Assembly (NCBI RefSeq): GCF_028688855.1
Contig: NZ_JAQTXI010000019.1
Span: forward strand, 13,698 to 64,311
Direction: 5' to 3'
Origin: Neomegalonema sp.
GTDB taxonomy: Bacteria; Pseudomonadota; Alphaproteobacteria; Rhodobacterales; Rhodobacteraceae
DNA length: 50,614 bases
The translations under genes were made by a program, and so were the position numbers. The notes under the pieces were generated by a model. It was not told where the DNA came from. It searched no databases and worked only from the letters and a program-made list of their open reading frames with translations. Below are positions 24,628 to 34,051 of the stretch, one piece after another (positions within the stretch are counted from its first letter, which is position 1; the number at the start of each line of letters is the position of its first letter).

Positions 24628-26804
24628 CAGAAGGCCTGCCCGATGCTGAAGTAGAGTTGATACCGGTCGTCCTGCGGACGCGGGTCGATCGGCACGGCGA
24701 CGTCAAGGCGGATCGGCCCGATGGCCGTGTAGTACCGGAGCCCGAGGCCCGCCGAGAAGCGGACGTCGTCGAATTCGCTGAAGAGCTCGCGGCCGACGAT
24801 TCCCGCCTCCACGAAGGGCACCACGCCGATGCTTTCGGTGACCTTGGCGCGCAGCTCCAGAGCCGCCTCGCCGAGCGTCAGCCCGCCGACGGGATCGCCG
24901 TTTCCATCCAGCGGATTGGCGAACTTCAGGGAATAGCCTCGCAGAGAGCCGCCGCCGCCCATATAGAGCTGACGGGTAGGGGGCACCTTGTCGGGACCAT
25001 CGGCGAAGATGGCCGCTCCGCGCAGACGCCCCGCCAGCACGAAGCGTCCGTCCTCGTCGATGGCGTAATAGGCCGAAGCCGTGGCGTCGGTGGAGAGGAA
25101 GGCGGTCGCGTCGCCCTTGTAGACGCCGCCCCAGGGCGTCGCCGCCAGCCCGAGCCGGAAGCCGCGCGTCGGATCCAGCAGATCGTCGGTGTTGTCGAAG
25201 CTCAGCGAGACCGGCGCGCCGAGCAGATAGCTCCATTCATGCTCTTCGCCGGGGCGCTCGACGCGGGCCACCTCGAAGGCCAGCCCCGCCGCGCCGCGCC
25301 AATGCTCGCCGAGGATCTGGGCGACGCCGATTCCGCCTTCCGCCGCGAAGGCTTCATAGGCGTCGGTGTCCTCGTGGTAGATCTCGAGCTCGGCGGTGAG
25401 GTCGCGGTTGCGGTGATGGAAGCGCGGCTTGCGGAAGCCCAGATCGAGGCTCTGCTTGTTGAGCGAGCCGTCCAGCGTGACGCCGAACTGCTCGCCGCGC
25501 CCGAACATGTTGCGATGCTGCCAGAAGACCCGCGCGCCGGGCCCGTCGACGGTGGAGTATTTCAGGCCGCCGCCGATGGTGCGATGCGGAGCCTCCTCCA
25601 CCTCGATGTGCACGGGGGCGACGACGTAGGCCGCTTCGGGCGGCTCCTCGGCGATGCGCAGGCTCACCGCCTTGAACAGCCGCGAGGCGGTCAGATCGCG
25701 GCTGACCTCGGCGATCTCGGCCCGCGAGACCGGATGTCCCTCGGCCCAGGTGGGGAACTGCAGCACGTAGTCCGGCTGCACGCTGGTCAGGCCGGAGACG
25801 GTGGTCTCTCCGTAGGCGGCGTAAGGGCCGGTGGCGATCTCCGTCTCGACGCGGAGTCGGTCGTCGTCCCAATCGGCTTCGGCGGCGCGGCCCGACTGCT
25901 TCGCCCAGGGGTTGCCGGAGTTCTGGAAGGTCCCGACGAGGCGGCTCTCGGCGCTGGCCACTTCGGCGCCGCGCGCGGGGCCGCCCACATGGCGCTGAGC
26001 CTCGGCCTCCTCCATCGCCCAGAGGATTTCGGCCTCCGAGGGCGGGGGCGTGAAGGCGAACTCGTGCTTCTCGATGAGGAAGAGCGGGCCCTTCTCCACC
26101 TCGATCACCGCCAGGGGGCGGAGATCGGGAGCGGGCTTTTCGGCTTCGGCCCTTTCGCGCTCGCGCTCCAGCAGAAGGTCGTAGGCGGTCTGAGGGGCGG
26201 CGGCCTCGTCGGGCGCGCGGCCGTCGGCGTAGATCTTCACCTCGGCGCGGCCCTTGTAGTAGCCTTCCGACTTCAGGATGCGTTCGATGATCTCCTTGTC
26301 GGCCTCGGCGCGGCGACGCAGCAGCGGCAGGCTCGCGGGGGGGCGGTCCTGCATGCGGTACAGCCGCGTCGCGGCTTCGATCAGCCCCGTGATTCGCGCG
26401 TTTTCGGCGGAATCCCCCTCTTCGAGCCCCTTGACCTCGATCTCGTAGAGCACGCCCTCGGTGGCGCTGAGCCTCGGCAGATTCATCAGCGGGCGCTCTT
26501 CCTCTCCGGTGAACCAGCTGGTCACGCGTCCGAGAATCGAGCGGAATCCCTGGGGCTGCTCGGGCGCGGAGGCGTCCACCAGCGGCGAGGCCGCCGCCGC
26601 CTCGGCCGCCGAGAGCGAAGCGGCCAGCAACGCCGGATCGGTCGCGGCGGCGCCCTGATCGGTCGCCGGGACCGCGCCGAGAGCCGGATCCTGCAGGTCC
26701 CTCGGCGCAGGCGAGCCGAGGTCCATGAAGCTTGCGCAACCCGCCGTCAGGGCGCCGAGCGCGCAGGCGAGTCCGGCTTGGCGGAAGGTGCGGCGGAAGG
26801 TCAT
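24627..26804 (-). CDS. tamA: TamA, Omp85-family outer-membrane assembly protein
   Basis: 725 residues from the ATG at 26804 (GGAG upstream); the frame is open further but encodes nothing recognisable. TamA is the beta-barrel partner of TamB. The N-terminus is [20 protein letters not shown] followed by AGC: a lipobox-like LTAGC with Cys23, so it may be lipidated. After a ~75-residue linker, three POTRA-like domains cover about residues 95-390 ([45 protein letters not shown]). The 16-strand barrel follows from ~400 ([14 protein letters not shown]...), with the Omp85 lid-lock motif [11 protein letters not shown] and the C-terminal aromatic residue (YFSIGQAF). tamA and tamB overlap by one base, so their translation is coupled. 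Confidence 0.95.
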   Translation of the reverse strand: MTFRRTFRQAGLACALGALTAGCASFMDLGSPAPRDLQDPALGAVPATDQGAAATDPALLAASLSAAEAAAASPLVDASAPEQPQGFRSILGRVTSWFTGEEERPLMNLPRLSATEGVLYEIEVKGLEEGDSAENARITGLIEAATRLYRMQDRPPASLPLLRRRAEADKEIIERILKSEGYYKGRAEVKIYADGRAPDEAAAPQTAYDLLLERERERAEAEKPAPDLRPLAVIEVEKGPLFLIEKHEFAFTPPPSEAEILWAMEEAEAQRHVGGPARGAEVASAESRLVGTFQNSGNPWAKQSGRAAEADWDDDRLRVETEIATGPYAAYGETTVSGLTSVQPDYVLQFPTWAEGHPVSRAEIAEVSRDLTASRLFKAVSLRIAEEPPEAAYVVAPVHIEVEEAPHRTIGGGLKYSTVDGPGARVFWQHRNMFGRGEQFGVTLDGSLNKQSLDLGFRKPRFHHRNRDLTAELEIYHEDTDAYEAFAAEGGIGVAQILGEHWRGAAGLAFEVARVERPGEEHEWSYLLGAPVSLSFDNTDDLLDPTRGFRLGLAATPWGGVYKGDATAFLSTDATASAYYAIDEDGRFVLAGRLRGAAIFADGPDKVPPTRQLYMGGGGSLRGYSLKFANPLDGNGDPVGGLTLGEAALELRAKVTESIGVVPFVEAGIVGRELFSEFDDVRFSAGLGLRYYTAIGPIRLDVAVPIDPRPQDDRYQLYFSIGQAF

Positions 26805-26868
26805 GCGGCGGGCTCCGTCTGGGGGGGCGTGGAACGGCGAGGCCGACGCGCCTCTGCGAGGGCTCGAT

Positions 26869-26897
26869 TTTATGTGCATGACACGGCTGAAAAACAA
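26869..26897 (-). promoter_or_regulatory. Possible tamAB promoter
   Basis: Reading the minus strand, TTGTTT (26897-26892), 17-base spacer and CATAAA (26874-26869) lie in the only A/T-rich patch between divergent tamA and folD. Match to consensus is moderate. Confidence 0.35.
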
Positions 26898-27000
26898 GGT
26901 AAATGGGCGCGACGATCTTCGCGGCCGCCCGAGCGTGGCCGCCATGGCGCCTTGGGGCGAGCCCCCAGCGGCCCGCCGGGATCCCGGAGCGGAGCGAATC

Positions 27001-27906
27001 ATGACGGCTCAGATCATTGACGGAAAATCCTTCGCGGAGCGTGTACGCGCGCGGGTGGGAAAGGCTGTGGCGCGGCTCGGGACGGAGCGCGGCCTGACGC
27101 CGACTCTGGCGGTCCTGCTGGTCGGCGAGAACCCGGCGAGCCAGGTCTACGTCGCGAGCAAGGGCAAGACCGCCAGAGCCCTGGGCGTGGGCTCCCTCGA
27201 GCGCATCCTCCCCGCGACGGCGTCCCGGGCGGAGGTCGTCGCCGTGGTGGACGAGCTCAACGCCGACCCGGAGGTGCACGGGATCCTGATCCAGCTTCCG
27301 CTCCCGAAGGGCCTCGACGAGGATGAGATCCTCGCCCGCGTGGACCCCGCCAAGGACGTCGACGGCTTTCATCCGCAGAACGTGGCGGCTCTGGCTCTGG
27401 GGCGTCCGGGGCTGGTTCCCTGCACGCCGCTCGGCTCCCTGATGCTGCTCAAGGCGCAGCTCGGCGATCTCTCGGGCAGGGAGGCCGTGGTCCTGGGGCG
27501 CTCGCGGATCGTGGGCGCGCCCATGGCTCAGCTTCTGCTGCGCGAGAACGCCACCGTGACCATCGCCCATTCGCGCACGCGGAATCTGCCGGAGACGATC
27601 CGTCGGGCGGAGATCCTCGTGGCGGCGGTGGGGCGTCCGGAGATGGTGAAGGGCGAATGGCTGCGTCCCGGCGCGACGGTGATCGACGTGGGCATCAACC
27701 GCCTGCCGCCCGACGCTTCAGGCAAGGCCCGCCTCGTCGGCGACGTGGATTTCGCTTCGGCCGCGCAGGCGGCGGGGGCGATCACGCCGGTTCCGGGCGG
27801 GGTGGGGCCGATGACCATCGCCTGCCTGATGCACAACACGGTCCTCGCCGCGACGCGTCAGGCGGGACTCCCCGACCCCGAGGAGTTCGCCGGGCTGGTC
27901 GGCTGA
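27001..27906 (+). CDS. folD: Bifunctional methylenetetrahydrofolate dehydrogenase/cyclohydrolase
   Basis: 301 residues. FolD interconverts 5,10-methylene-, methenyl- and 10-formyl-THF with NADP, supplying one-carbon units, including the 10-formyl-THF used by PurN encoded later in this window. Motifs: [18 protein letters not shown] with the catalytic Tyr and Lys, [22 protein letters not shown], the Rossmann [18 protein letters not shown], and [15 protein letters not shown]. The start at 27001 has GGAG upstream; longer in-frame starts run into the tamA promoter region. It diverges from tamA and converges on plsC. Confidence 0.98.
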   Translation: MTAQIIDGKSFAERVRARVGKAVARLGTERGLTPTLAVLLVGENPASQVYVASKGKTARALGVGSLERILPATASRAEVVAVVDELNADPEVHGILIQLPLPKGLDEDEILARVDPAKDVDGFHPQNVAALALGRPGLVPCTPLGSLMLLKAQLGDLSGREAVVLGRSRIVGAPMAQLLLRENATVTIAHSRTRNLPETIRRAEILVAAVGRPEMVKGEWLRPGATVIDVGINRLPPDASGKARLVGDVDFASAAQAAGAITPVPGGVGPMTIACLMHNTVLAATRQAGLPDPEEFAGLVG

Positions 27907-27907
27907 C

Positions 27908-28654
27908 TCAGGTCAGCCGATCCGCGATCCGGCGCTGTTCGATCTCGCCTTCGAGCCTCAGCCGCTCGGAGGCGGTTTCGATGGCGACCTCCATCCGCGC
28001 GAGAAGCTCGGCGGGAGTCCCCTCGGGCTGGATGCGCTCGGGCAGGAACTCGATCACCGCCAGGCCGGGCCGCTTCGGCCCGCGCTTGGGCCAGCAGAGC
28101 CCCACGTTGGTCGCCGCCGGAACGCAGGGCATGCCGAACCGCTGCGCCAGAACCGCCGCCCCGATCTTGTAAGGCGCCTTGACGCCCGGCGGAATGCGCG
28201 TGCCCTGGGGATAGATCACGATCTGGCCCCGCTCGCCGCGCTGCTCGGCGAGGCGCTTGCTCATGCTCTCGAGCGCGGCCTTGCCCTTGCCCCGGTCCAC
28301 CGGCGCCGCCCCGATGCGCAGCGCGTAGAACCCGAGGATCGGCGTCCACATGATCTCCTTCTTCATCACGTATTTGCCGCGCGGCAGGGCGTGCATGAGC
28401 AGCAGGATGTCGAGATAGGACTGATGCTTGCTCGCGACGACCACTTCCTCGCCGGGCTTGGGCGGCTCGCCCCTGATCTCGACGCGGACGCCGCAGATCA
28501 CGCGCAGCAGCCAGAAGACGTTGCGCGAATAGGTCTTCATGATCCAGTAGGTCGCATCGCGCGAGGCGATGGCGGCGGGCGCCGCAAGCAGGCCGAACAC
28601 GAACATCCAGCCGTAGATGAGGACGTCGGCGATCACGGAACGAAGGCGCATCAT
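27908..28654 (-). CDS. plsC: 1-acyl-sn-glycerol-3-phosphate acyltransferase
   Basis: 248 residues. PlsC acylates lysophosphatidic acid to phosphatidic acid at the inner membrane. The HX4D catalytic motif is HQSYLD (His77, Asp82); motif III reads YPQGTR (148-153) in place of the common FPEGTR. An N-terminal hydrophobic helix (LIYGWMFVFGLLAAPAA, ~12-28) anchors it. The first of two adjacent ATGs is chosen because GGGAG lies seven bases before it. It starts one base after the ftsX stop, so it is co-transcribed with ftsE-ftsX, and its 3' end faces folD with a one-base gap. Confidence 0.95.
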   Translation of the reverse strand: MMRLRSVIADVLIYGWMFVFGLLAAPAAIASRDATYWIMKTYSRNVFWLLRVICGVRVEIRGEPPKPGEEVVVASKHQSYLDILLLMHALPRGKYVMKKEIMWTPILGFYALRIGAAPVDRGKGKAALESMSKRLAEQRGERGQIVIYPQGTRIPPGVKAPYKIGAAVLAQRFGMPCVPAATNVGLCWPKRGPKRPGLAVIEFLPERIQPEGTPAELLARMEVAIETASERLRLEGEIEQRRIADRLT

Positions 28655-28655
28655 G

Positions 28656-29537
28656 TCAGGTCTCCCGGCGCAAGGCGGCGAAGGCGGCGGCCCGGGCGGC
28701 GAACATGGCGGCCAGAGCCGCCGCTCCCACCACGCCCAGAGCGGCGAAAGGCCACCATCCCGGAATCTCGAGTCCCGGCGCGAGTCCGCGCAGATGGGCG
28801 GCCCGCGTGAAGGCGACCACCACCCCCATCCCCAGACCCACCCCGATCAGGGCGCCGAGGCCCCCCAGAACCAGAAAGCGGCGCTGATAGATCGCCGCCA
28901 CGAAACGGTCTTCGGCGCCCGAGAGCCTCAGGGCCGCGATGACGTGGCGCTGCGCCCCCATGCCTCCCCGCACCGAAGAGACGATGGCCGCCAGCATCGC
29001 CGCCAGAACCGCCGCCAGCGTGCAGATCGCCGTCAGACGCACCGCGCGGGCGGCGGCGGCGGCGCGTCCGCGCCAGACGTCGTGGCCGTCGTAGGTCGCC
29101 TGAAGCTGCGCGCCGTCGAGCCGGGCCTGCATCACGCCCGGATCGGGCGGAGAGGAAGGGTCCAGCGTCACCTCGATCACGCGCGGCGCCGGCAGCGAGT
29201 CGAAATCCTCGCCCTCGCCGAACCAGGGCTTGAGCAGATCCGCCACCTCCTCGCGCGTGAGCGCCCGCGCCCTCTGGACGCCCGGCGTCTCGCCGAGCAG
29301 CCGCAAGGCGGTCTGGACGCGGGCGTCGGCGCCCTCGTCGAAGGCGGAGACCCGCACCGTGGCCGCCGTGGCCAGCCCGTCCGACCAGAGATCCGCCGCC
29401 CGCGAGGCTCCCACCGCCGCCGCCAGAGACAGACAGGCCACGAAGGCCAGAGCGCCCACGATCACGGCCATCAGCCAGCCTCCTCCCGCGTCGGGCGGGA
29501 TGAGCGCGCTGCGGCGTGGTTTCGTGAGGGCTCCCAT
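28656..29537 (-). CDS. ftsX: Cell division protein FtsX
   Basis: 293 residues. FtsX is the four-helix permease partner of FtsE and activates periplasmic murein hydrolases at the septum. Here the first helix is at ~22-42 (AVIVGALAFVACLSLAAAVG), a periplasmic domain covers ~45-165, and helices follow near 165-190, 215-240 and 262-285 (FAALGVVGAAALAAMFAA). The sequence LRLSGAEDRFVAAIYQRRF between helices 2 and 3 fits the family's coupling region (LRLVGATDxFI type). AGGAG precedes the ATG. The ftsE stop is 42 bases upstream; plsC follows at once. Confidence 0.93.
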   Translation of the reverse strand: MGALTKPRRSALIPPDAGGGWLMAVIVGALAFVACLSLAAAVGASRAADLWSDGLATAATVRVSAFDEGADARVQTALRLLGETPGVQRARALTREEVADLLKPWFGEGEDFDSLPAPRVIEVTLDPSSPPDPGVMQARLDGAQLQATYDGHDVWRGRAAAAARAVRLTAICTLAAVLAAMLAAIVSSVRGGMGAQRHVIAALRLSGAEDRFVAAIYQRRFLVLGGLGALIGVGLGMGVVVAFTRAAHLRGLAPGLEIPGWWPFAALGVVGAAALAAMFAARAAAFAALRRET

Positions 29538-29579
29538 GGGCGGCTCCTGAGGCGGTTCCGGGAGAATCCCCGGAGGAGG

Positions 29580-30233
29580 TCAGACGGCGAAGGCGCCGTC
29601 CACCAGCTTGAGGATGGGCGCGCCGTAGCGCGCGGCGAGGCTCACGTCATGCGTGGCGATGAGCACGGTCTTGCCGATGCGGTTCATCTCCAGGAACAGC
29701 CGCATGATGCGCTCGGCCATTTCGGGATCGACGCTGCCCGTGGGCTCGTCGGCGAGGATCAGGTCCGGAGAGGCCACCACCGCCCGCGCGATGGCCAGCC
29801 GCTGCTTCTCGCCGCCCGAGAGCTCCGGCGGACGGGCGTAGATCTTGTGTCCGAGCCCCACCCATTCGAGCATCTCGGCGACGTTCTCGCGATAGCCGCT
29901 CGCCCGCGCGCCCGCCACCCGCAGCGGCAAGGCCACGTTCTCGGCGGCGGTCAGATGGTCGAGCAGGCGGAAATCCTGGAACACCACTCCGATGCGCCGC
30001 CGGAACCAGGCCGACTCGTCGCGCGAGAGGCTGGAGGCGTCGCGGTTGAAGATCGTGAAGCGTCCGCGCGTCGGCGCCGATTCGAGATAGAGCATCCGCA
30101 GGAGCGAGCTTTTGCCCGCTCCGGAGGCCCCGGTCAGGAAATGCAGGGAGCCCGAGCCTAGCCTGAAGTTCAGATCCCGCAGGATTTCCGCGCCCCTTCC
30201 ATAGCGAAAACCGACATTTTCAAACTGAATCAA
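29580..30233 (-). CDS. ftsE: Cell division ATP-binding protein FtsE
   Basis: 217 residues from a TTG start at 30233, which has GGAG seven bases upstream and gives the expected N-terminus (L/M)IQFENVGFRYG; no ATG or GTG fits. FtsE is the ABC ATPase of the FtsEX complex. Walker A GASGAGKSS, Q-loop VVFQDFRLL, signature LSGGEKQRLAIARA, Walker B LILADEPTGSVD and the H-loop ATHD are all present. First gene of ftsE-ftsX-plsC and divergent from the zinc-ribbon gene. Confidence 0.96.
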   Translation of the reverse strand: MIQFENVGFRYGRGAEILRDLNFRLGSGSLHFLTGASGAGKSSLLRMLYLESAPTRGRFTIFNRDASSLSRDESAWFRRRIGVVFQDFRLLDHLTAAENVALPLRVAGARASGYRENVAEMLEWVGLGHKIYARPPELSGGEKQRLAIARAVVASPDLILADEPTGSVDPEMAERIMRLFLEMNRIGKTVLIATHDVSLAARYGAPILKLVDGAFAV

Positions 30234-30266
30234 GACGGGGCTCCACTTTCGCGCGCGGCGGCGCGC

Positions 30267-30295
30267 TTGGCGCGGCGTGCGCCGGACGCTATTTA
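30267..30295 (+). promoter_or_regulatory. Possible promoter of the zinc-ribbon gene
   Basis: TTGGCG (30267-30272), 17-base spacer and TATTTA (30290-30295), in the intergenic region divergent from ftsE. Confidence 0.4.
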
Positions 30296-30368
30296 AAATT
30301 CTCCGTCCGGGCAAGCGGTCGCGCTGCGGAATCCGGATGGACTCCCGAGCGCGAAAGGGGTTTCGCCG

Positions 30369-31076
30369 ATGATCGTCTCCTGTCCGGAATGCCGCGCGCG
30401 CTTCATGGTGGACGACGCCCTCTTTCCGCCGCGCGGAAGACGGGTGCGCTGCTCCTCCTGCGGCAAGGCCTGGTTCCAGCCCGGACCCGTCGCGGCGGGC
30501 GTCGCGGCCGCAGGCGCGGAGGCCGCTCCGGCGCCGCCCGGCGCGGCGCGTCCGGAGGGCGAGGGCAGGCTCACGGGCTGGCTCTTCGCGGGGCTGGGGG
30601 CTCTGGTGGCGGTTCTGGCCGGGGCCTACGCCTTCGCGCCGCAACTGGCCGCGCGGGCTCCGGCTCTGGCGCCGACGCTCGAATCCTACCGGGCGGCGGT
30701 CGGCTTCGGGGCGGGCGCCATCGGCGGAGGCGGGGGCTCGGGCGCCTTCGACGGCCGCCACTTCAGCGTGATCGACCCGCTCTATTCCTATGAGGATCCC
30801 GACGAGGACGAGATCGCGGCGGCGGGAGCTCCGCGCTTCGTGATCGTCTCGGCCAGTCTGGCGAATCTGGATTCGCGGCCGCATCCGGCGCCCCGGCTCA
30901 AGGCCACCCTGCGCGACGCGCAAGGCGATCTGGCGGCGGAGGCCTACATGGGCGCTCTGGAGGACAGGACCATGCTGGCGCCGCGCGAGACGGCGCATTA
31001 TTTCTTCCGCGTGCCGCTGCGCGACCGGCGCGAGGTCGAGGTGACGCTGCGGGCCGTGGAGGCCAAAAGACCCTGA
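30369..31076 (+). CDS. Zinc-ribbon membrane protein (MJ0042/DUF3426-like)
   Basis: 235 residues. The N-terminus is an MJ0042-type zinc ribbon: C-P-E-C at ~5-8 and C-S-S-C at ~33-36, separated by [20 protein letters not shown] Pro/Ala linker leads to one membrane helix (~72-95, [20 protein letters not shown]). The rest is extracytoplasmic, with a DUF3426-like beta domain: [30 protein letters not shown], a [13 protein letters not shown] strand and a last [10 protein letters not shown] strand. Function is unknown; the ribbon should sit in the cytoplasm. Alphaproteobacteria commonly carry such a gene divergent from ftsE, as here. AAAGGGG precedes the ATG. Confidence 0.88.
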   Translation: MIVSCPECRARFMVDDALFPPRGRRVRCSSCGKAWFQPGPVAAGVAAAGAEAAPAPPGAARPEGEGRLTGWLFAGLGALVAVLAGAYAFAPQLAARAPALAPTLESYRAAVGFGAGAIGGGGGSGAFDGRHFSVIDPLYSYEDPDEDEIAAAGAPRFVIVSASLANLDSRPHPAPRLKATLRDAQGDLAAEAYMGALEDRTMLAPRETAHYFFRVPLRDRREVEVTLRAVEAKRP

Positions 31077-31178
31077 GATCGGGCGCGATCCTGTAAAATT
31101 CTCCGCAAATTCCGCGCGGGCCTTCAGGATCCGCGAAGCGCGCCGCCCTATCCTGTCCGGAGAATGGAGGATGGGGGC

Positions 31179-31616
31179 ATGGTCCGTTTCACGAAACTCC
31201 TCCCGAAGGGCTTGCGGCGGCTTGGCGTCGCGGCGGCGCTCGGGAGCCTCATGGGGGGAGCCTGCGGGGGCGCCTGCCAGGCCGAAAGTCCGGCGGGACG
31301 TCCGGAGGCGGCGGCGCGCGAATCGCGCCTCGCCATGCGCGCGCCGCTCGCGAAGGAGACGGCGGCGCGTCCTCCGGCCCTCTCCGCGGAGGCGGCCGGG
31401 CTGGAGGCGGCCCGCGCGCAGCAGGCCGAGGCGGCCCGCAAGGGCGTTCTGGCGCTTCTGGCGGTGCTGGCTCAGGGCGGTCCGGAATCCGCCCTCTGGG
31501 CCGACTCCGGACGCGGCCTCAGACCGCGTCGGACTTCACGAGCCGCAGATGGCCGCGATCCTTCAGCCCAGGCTCCTTGCGGGCGCCGTCTTCGCCCTCG
31601 GCGCGGAAAGGCCTGA
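31179..31616 (+). CDS. Doubtful hypothetical protein with signal-like start
   Basis: 145 codons from an ATG with GGAGG eight bases upstream. The first ~35 residues look like a signal peptide (KGLRRLGVAAALGSLMGG then ACGGACQA). Residues 36-105 are Ala/Glu/Arg-rich; the last ~35 (RGLRPRRTSRAADGRDPS...) are of the Arg/Pro-rich type seen when a real gene is read in the wrong frame, and they overlap the end of the convergent PAS gene by 98 bases. Either a short real gene has lost its own stop and reads into the neighbour, or the whole frame is chance. I do not recognise the family. Confidence 0.35.
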   Translation: MVRFTKLLPKGLRRLGVAAALGSLMGGACGGACQAESPAGRPEAAARESRLAMRAPLAKETAARPPALSAEAAGLEAARAQQAEAARKGVLALLAVLAQGGPESALWADSGRGLRPRRTSRAADGRDPSAQAPCGRRLRPRRGKA

Positions 31617-32316
31617 CTCCGCCGGGCTTGCGTCCGCCGTCGATGGCGGTCAGCACCGGAGCGCCCTGAAGGGCCCGGAAAGGCGGAGAAGCCCGGAAGG
31701 GATCGCGTTCGCGCGGCGGCGGCGTCCGGAAGGGGTCGCGTCTGGCCTGTTCGGGCGCGGCGGCGGGGCCGGGGCGCGTGAAGAGCCGTTGAGCCGGGAG
31801 ATCCTCGGCGGCCTCGTCCGAATCGATGGGATAGAGGTTCACCGTGTCGACCCAGTGGTGGATCGGGTCGTAGACGTTGGCGAAGGCGCGCTCCTCGCCC
31901 ATGTAATAGCCGCAGCCGAGGATCCGGGTCAGCTCGTCGCGGTCCGAGCGCAGCGGCATGTAGAGGAATTCGGCGCCGTAGACGAATCCGCCGCGATTCT
32001 CGACCGTGCAGGCCACATGGCCGATGGTCGGGCCGCTGACCACCCGCAGGATGAGGTCGCGCACCTTGGCGCGGTCCTCGCCATGCCAGAGCGCCAGGGC
32101 GCTCATGCCGCGCAGCTCCATCCCGAAGGCTTCGCAGAGCCGCGTCCCCGCCAGGCGGAAACGGATGTTGTCGGCGTTCTGGACTTCCAGGATAAAGGTG
32201 CTGTCGAGCAGCGGGGCGATCTCTCGTGGATCGACCTCGTTGCGTCCAGGGGCCAGACGGCCGTCGCGGAGGGCGTTCCAGTAATCATAGAGCGCGCGCG
32301 TTTTCGGGTGTCTCAT
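31519..32316 (-). CDS. PAS-domain protein (PAS_5 type)
   Basis: 265 residues. Residues ~5-160 match the alphaproteobacterial PAS_5 pattern: R.LYDYWNALRDGRLAPGR, DPREIAPLLDSTFILEV, FRLAGTRLCEAFGMELRG, a LRSDRDELTRILGCGYYM strand, and a W-V-D-T-V-N-L end. The C-terminal ~100 residues are Pro/Arg-rich and probably disordered. PAS domains sense light, redox or small molecules, but no output domain is attached, so it may act by partner binding. No strong ribosome-binding site; the ATG at 32316 begins exactly where homology is expected. Shares a 235-base intergenic region with the divergent FAD oxidoreductase. Confidence 0.85.
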   Translation of the reverse strand: MRHPKTRALYDYWNALRDGRLAPGRNEVDPREIAPLLDSTFILEVQNADNIRFRLAGTRLCEAFGMELRGMSALALWHGEDRAKVRDLILRVVSGPTIGHVACTVENRGGFVYGAEFLYMPLRSDRDELTRILGCGYYMGEERAFANVYDPIHHWVDTVNLYPIDSDEAAEDLPAQRLFTRPGPAAAPEQARRDPFRTPPPRERDPFRASPPFRALQGAPVLTAIDGGRKPGGVRPFRAEGEDGARKEPGLKDRGHLRLVKSDAV

Positions 32317-32551
32317 GCTCGTTCTGCCCCAAGATCAGACGTTTTCCGAGTGCTTTTGCGAGAAGCTTTTCCCGAGCCTTCGCAAGCTTTGTGCCGAAAA
32401 ACGCCCCGATCTTGCCATGGTCGGGCGGGAACGGAAAGATCTTTCCGCAGATTCACCCCAAAATGAAACGGATCAGATGAAGATTTGTAAACGTCATATC
32501 TGAGCGTGGCGCTGCCAAGCCCTTGAATTTCCCGAATGAGGAATGGATCTC

Positions 32552-33982
32552 ATGAATTTGTGCGAGCCTGCCGAGGATTTCCTCGCCGCTGCGAAAAACC
32601 TTCTCGGCCCGGCGGGCTGGCGGGCCGGGCCGGAGGCCGCAGGCTATCTGACCGAGCCGCGCGGATTGTATCAAGGCAGGGCGGCTCTGGTCGCGCGTCC
32701 CGACTCGACGCAACGGACGGCCGATCTGGTGCGGCTCTGCGCGCAGGCCCGCGTCGGGATCGTGCCCCGGGGAGGCGGCACCGGGCTGGTCGGCGGACAG
32801 GTCAGGCCCGAAGGCCCGACGCCCATCCTCCTGTCTCTGGAGCGGCTCGGCCGCACGCGCGCCGTCTCGCGCGCCGACGAGGCCATGACCCTGGAGGCGG
32901 GCGTCACGCTCGCCGCCGCTCAGGCCGTCGCCGAGGGCGTCGACCGGCTCTTTCCGCTCAGCCTCGCCTCGGAGGGAAGCTGCACCGTGGGCGGAGTCCT
33001 CTCCACCAACGCGGGCGGCGTGCAAGTTCTGCGCTACGGCAATGCGCGCGACCTCTGCCTCGGGCTGGAGGTGGTGACCGCTCAGGGCGAGATCTGGGAC
33101 GGGCTCTCGCCCCTGCGCAAGAACAACACGGGCTATGATCTGCGCCATCTGCTCATCGGCGCCGAAGGGACTCTGGGGATCGTCACGGCGGCGACGCTGA
33201 AGCTCTTTCCGCGTCCGCGGGCCTGGGCGACGGGCTTCGCGGCTCTGGCTTCTCCGGCGGCGGGTCTGGCGCTGCTGGCCCGGGCGCAGGAGGCCGGCGA
33301 CGGCGCGGTTTCGGCCTTCGAGCTGATGCCCGCCTTCGGTCTGGATCTCTCCTTGCGTTTCAATCCTGGAACGGCCTCGCCTCTGGCGGCCCCGACTCCC
33401 TGGATGGCGCTGGTGGAGATCTCCGGCGCGCGGCCCGAGCCTGTGGCCGAGGCGCTCGAAGCGGCCTTCGGCGCGGCCTGGGAGGCGGGCGAGATCTCCG
33501 ACGCCGCCCTGGCCGCCAGCGAAGCCCAGCGCCAGGGGCTCTGGAGGCTGCGCGAGAGCCTCTCCGAGGCCCAGAAGCTGGAGGGGGGCGGAATCAAGCA
33601 TGACGTCTCTCTGCCGCCGCGCCGCATCCCGGAGTTTCTGGAGCAGGCCGCCGCCCTGATCGAGCGTCTGGCGCCCGGCGCCCGGCCCTGTCCCTTCGGG
33701 CACATGGGCGACGGCAACCTGCATTACAACGTGCTGCCTCCGAGCCTCGCGGAGAAGGGCCCCTTCCTCGCCCGCTGGCAGGAGATCAGCGAGGCCGTGC
33801 ATGATCTCGTCCTGAGCTTCGGCGGCTCGATCAGCGCGGAGCATGGAATCGGGCGGCTCAAGGCGCGGGAGCTGGCCCGCACCGCCGATCCGGCGAAGAT
33901 GGCGATGATCCGCCGCATCAAGACGGCCATGGATCCGCTCGGGATTCTGAATCCCGGCGTCATCCTGCCGGAGAGCCCCTGA
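32552..33982 (+). CDS. FAD-linked 2-hydroxyacid dehydrogenase (D2HGDH/GlcD/Dld type)
   Basis: 476 residues. The ATG at 32552 is preferred because GAGGA lies nine bases before it; an ATG at 32543 abuts that site. The FAD-binding PCMH fold spans ~35-215: VPRGGGTGLVGGQV (pyrophosphate loop), LASEGSCTVGGVLSTNAGG, KNNTGYDLRHLLIGAEGTLG. The C-terminal FAD-linked oxidase domain holds GGIKHDVSLP, the metal-site GHMGDGNLHYNV and SAEHGIGRLK. The family oxidises D-2-hydroxyglutarate, D-lactate or glycolate; the resemblance to D-2-hydroxyglutarate dehydrogenases is strongest, but the substrate cannot be settled from sequence alone. Followed after 69 bases by gltX. Confidence 0.92.
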   Translation: MNLCEPAEDFLAAAKNLLGPAGWRAGPEAAGYLTEPRGLYQGRAALVARPDSTQRTADLVRLCAQARVGIVPRGGGTGLVGGQVRPEGPTPILLSLERLGRTRAVSRADEAMTLEAGVTLAAAQAVAEGVDRLFPLSLASEGSCTVGGVLSTNAGGVQVLRYGNARDLCLGLEVVTAQGEIWDGLSPLRKNNTGYDLRHLLIGAEGTLGIVTAATLKLFPRPRAWATGFAALASPAAGLALLARAQEAGDGAVSAFELMPAFGLDLSLRFNPGTASPLAAPTPWMALVEISGARPEPVAEALEAAFGAAWEAGEISDAALAASEAQRQGLWRLRESLSEAQKLEGGGIKHDVSLPPRRIPEFLEQAAALIERLAPGARPCPFGHMGDGNLHYNVLPPSLAEKGPFLARWQEISEAVHDLVLSFGGSISAEHGIGRLKARELARTADPAKMAMIRRIKTAMDPLGILNPGVILPESP

Positions 33983-34051
33983 CCGCCAGACCTTTACGCG
34001 CCCGCCCTGCGGCGATAAGACCCCCCGACCAATCCTTGAGGAAATCCCGTC

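Noticed and set aside
21190..27020. Long plus-strand frames antisense to tamB (21190-24117) and tamA (24657-27020)
   Set aside because: Both are mirror frames of clearly recognised genes, with skewed composition and no motifs.
28617..30161. 514-codon plus-strand frame across plsC, ftsX and ftsE
   Set aside because: It is antisense to three recognised genes and rich in Arg, His and Gly without motifs.
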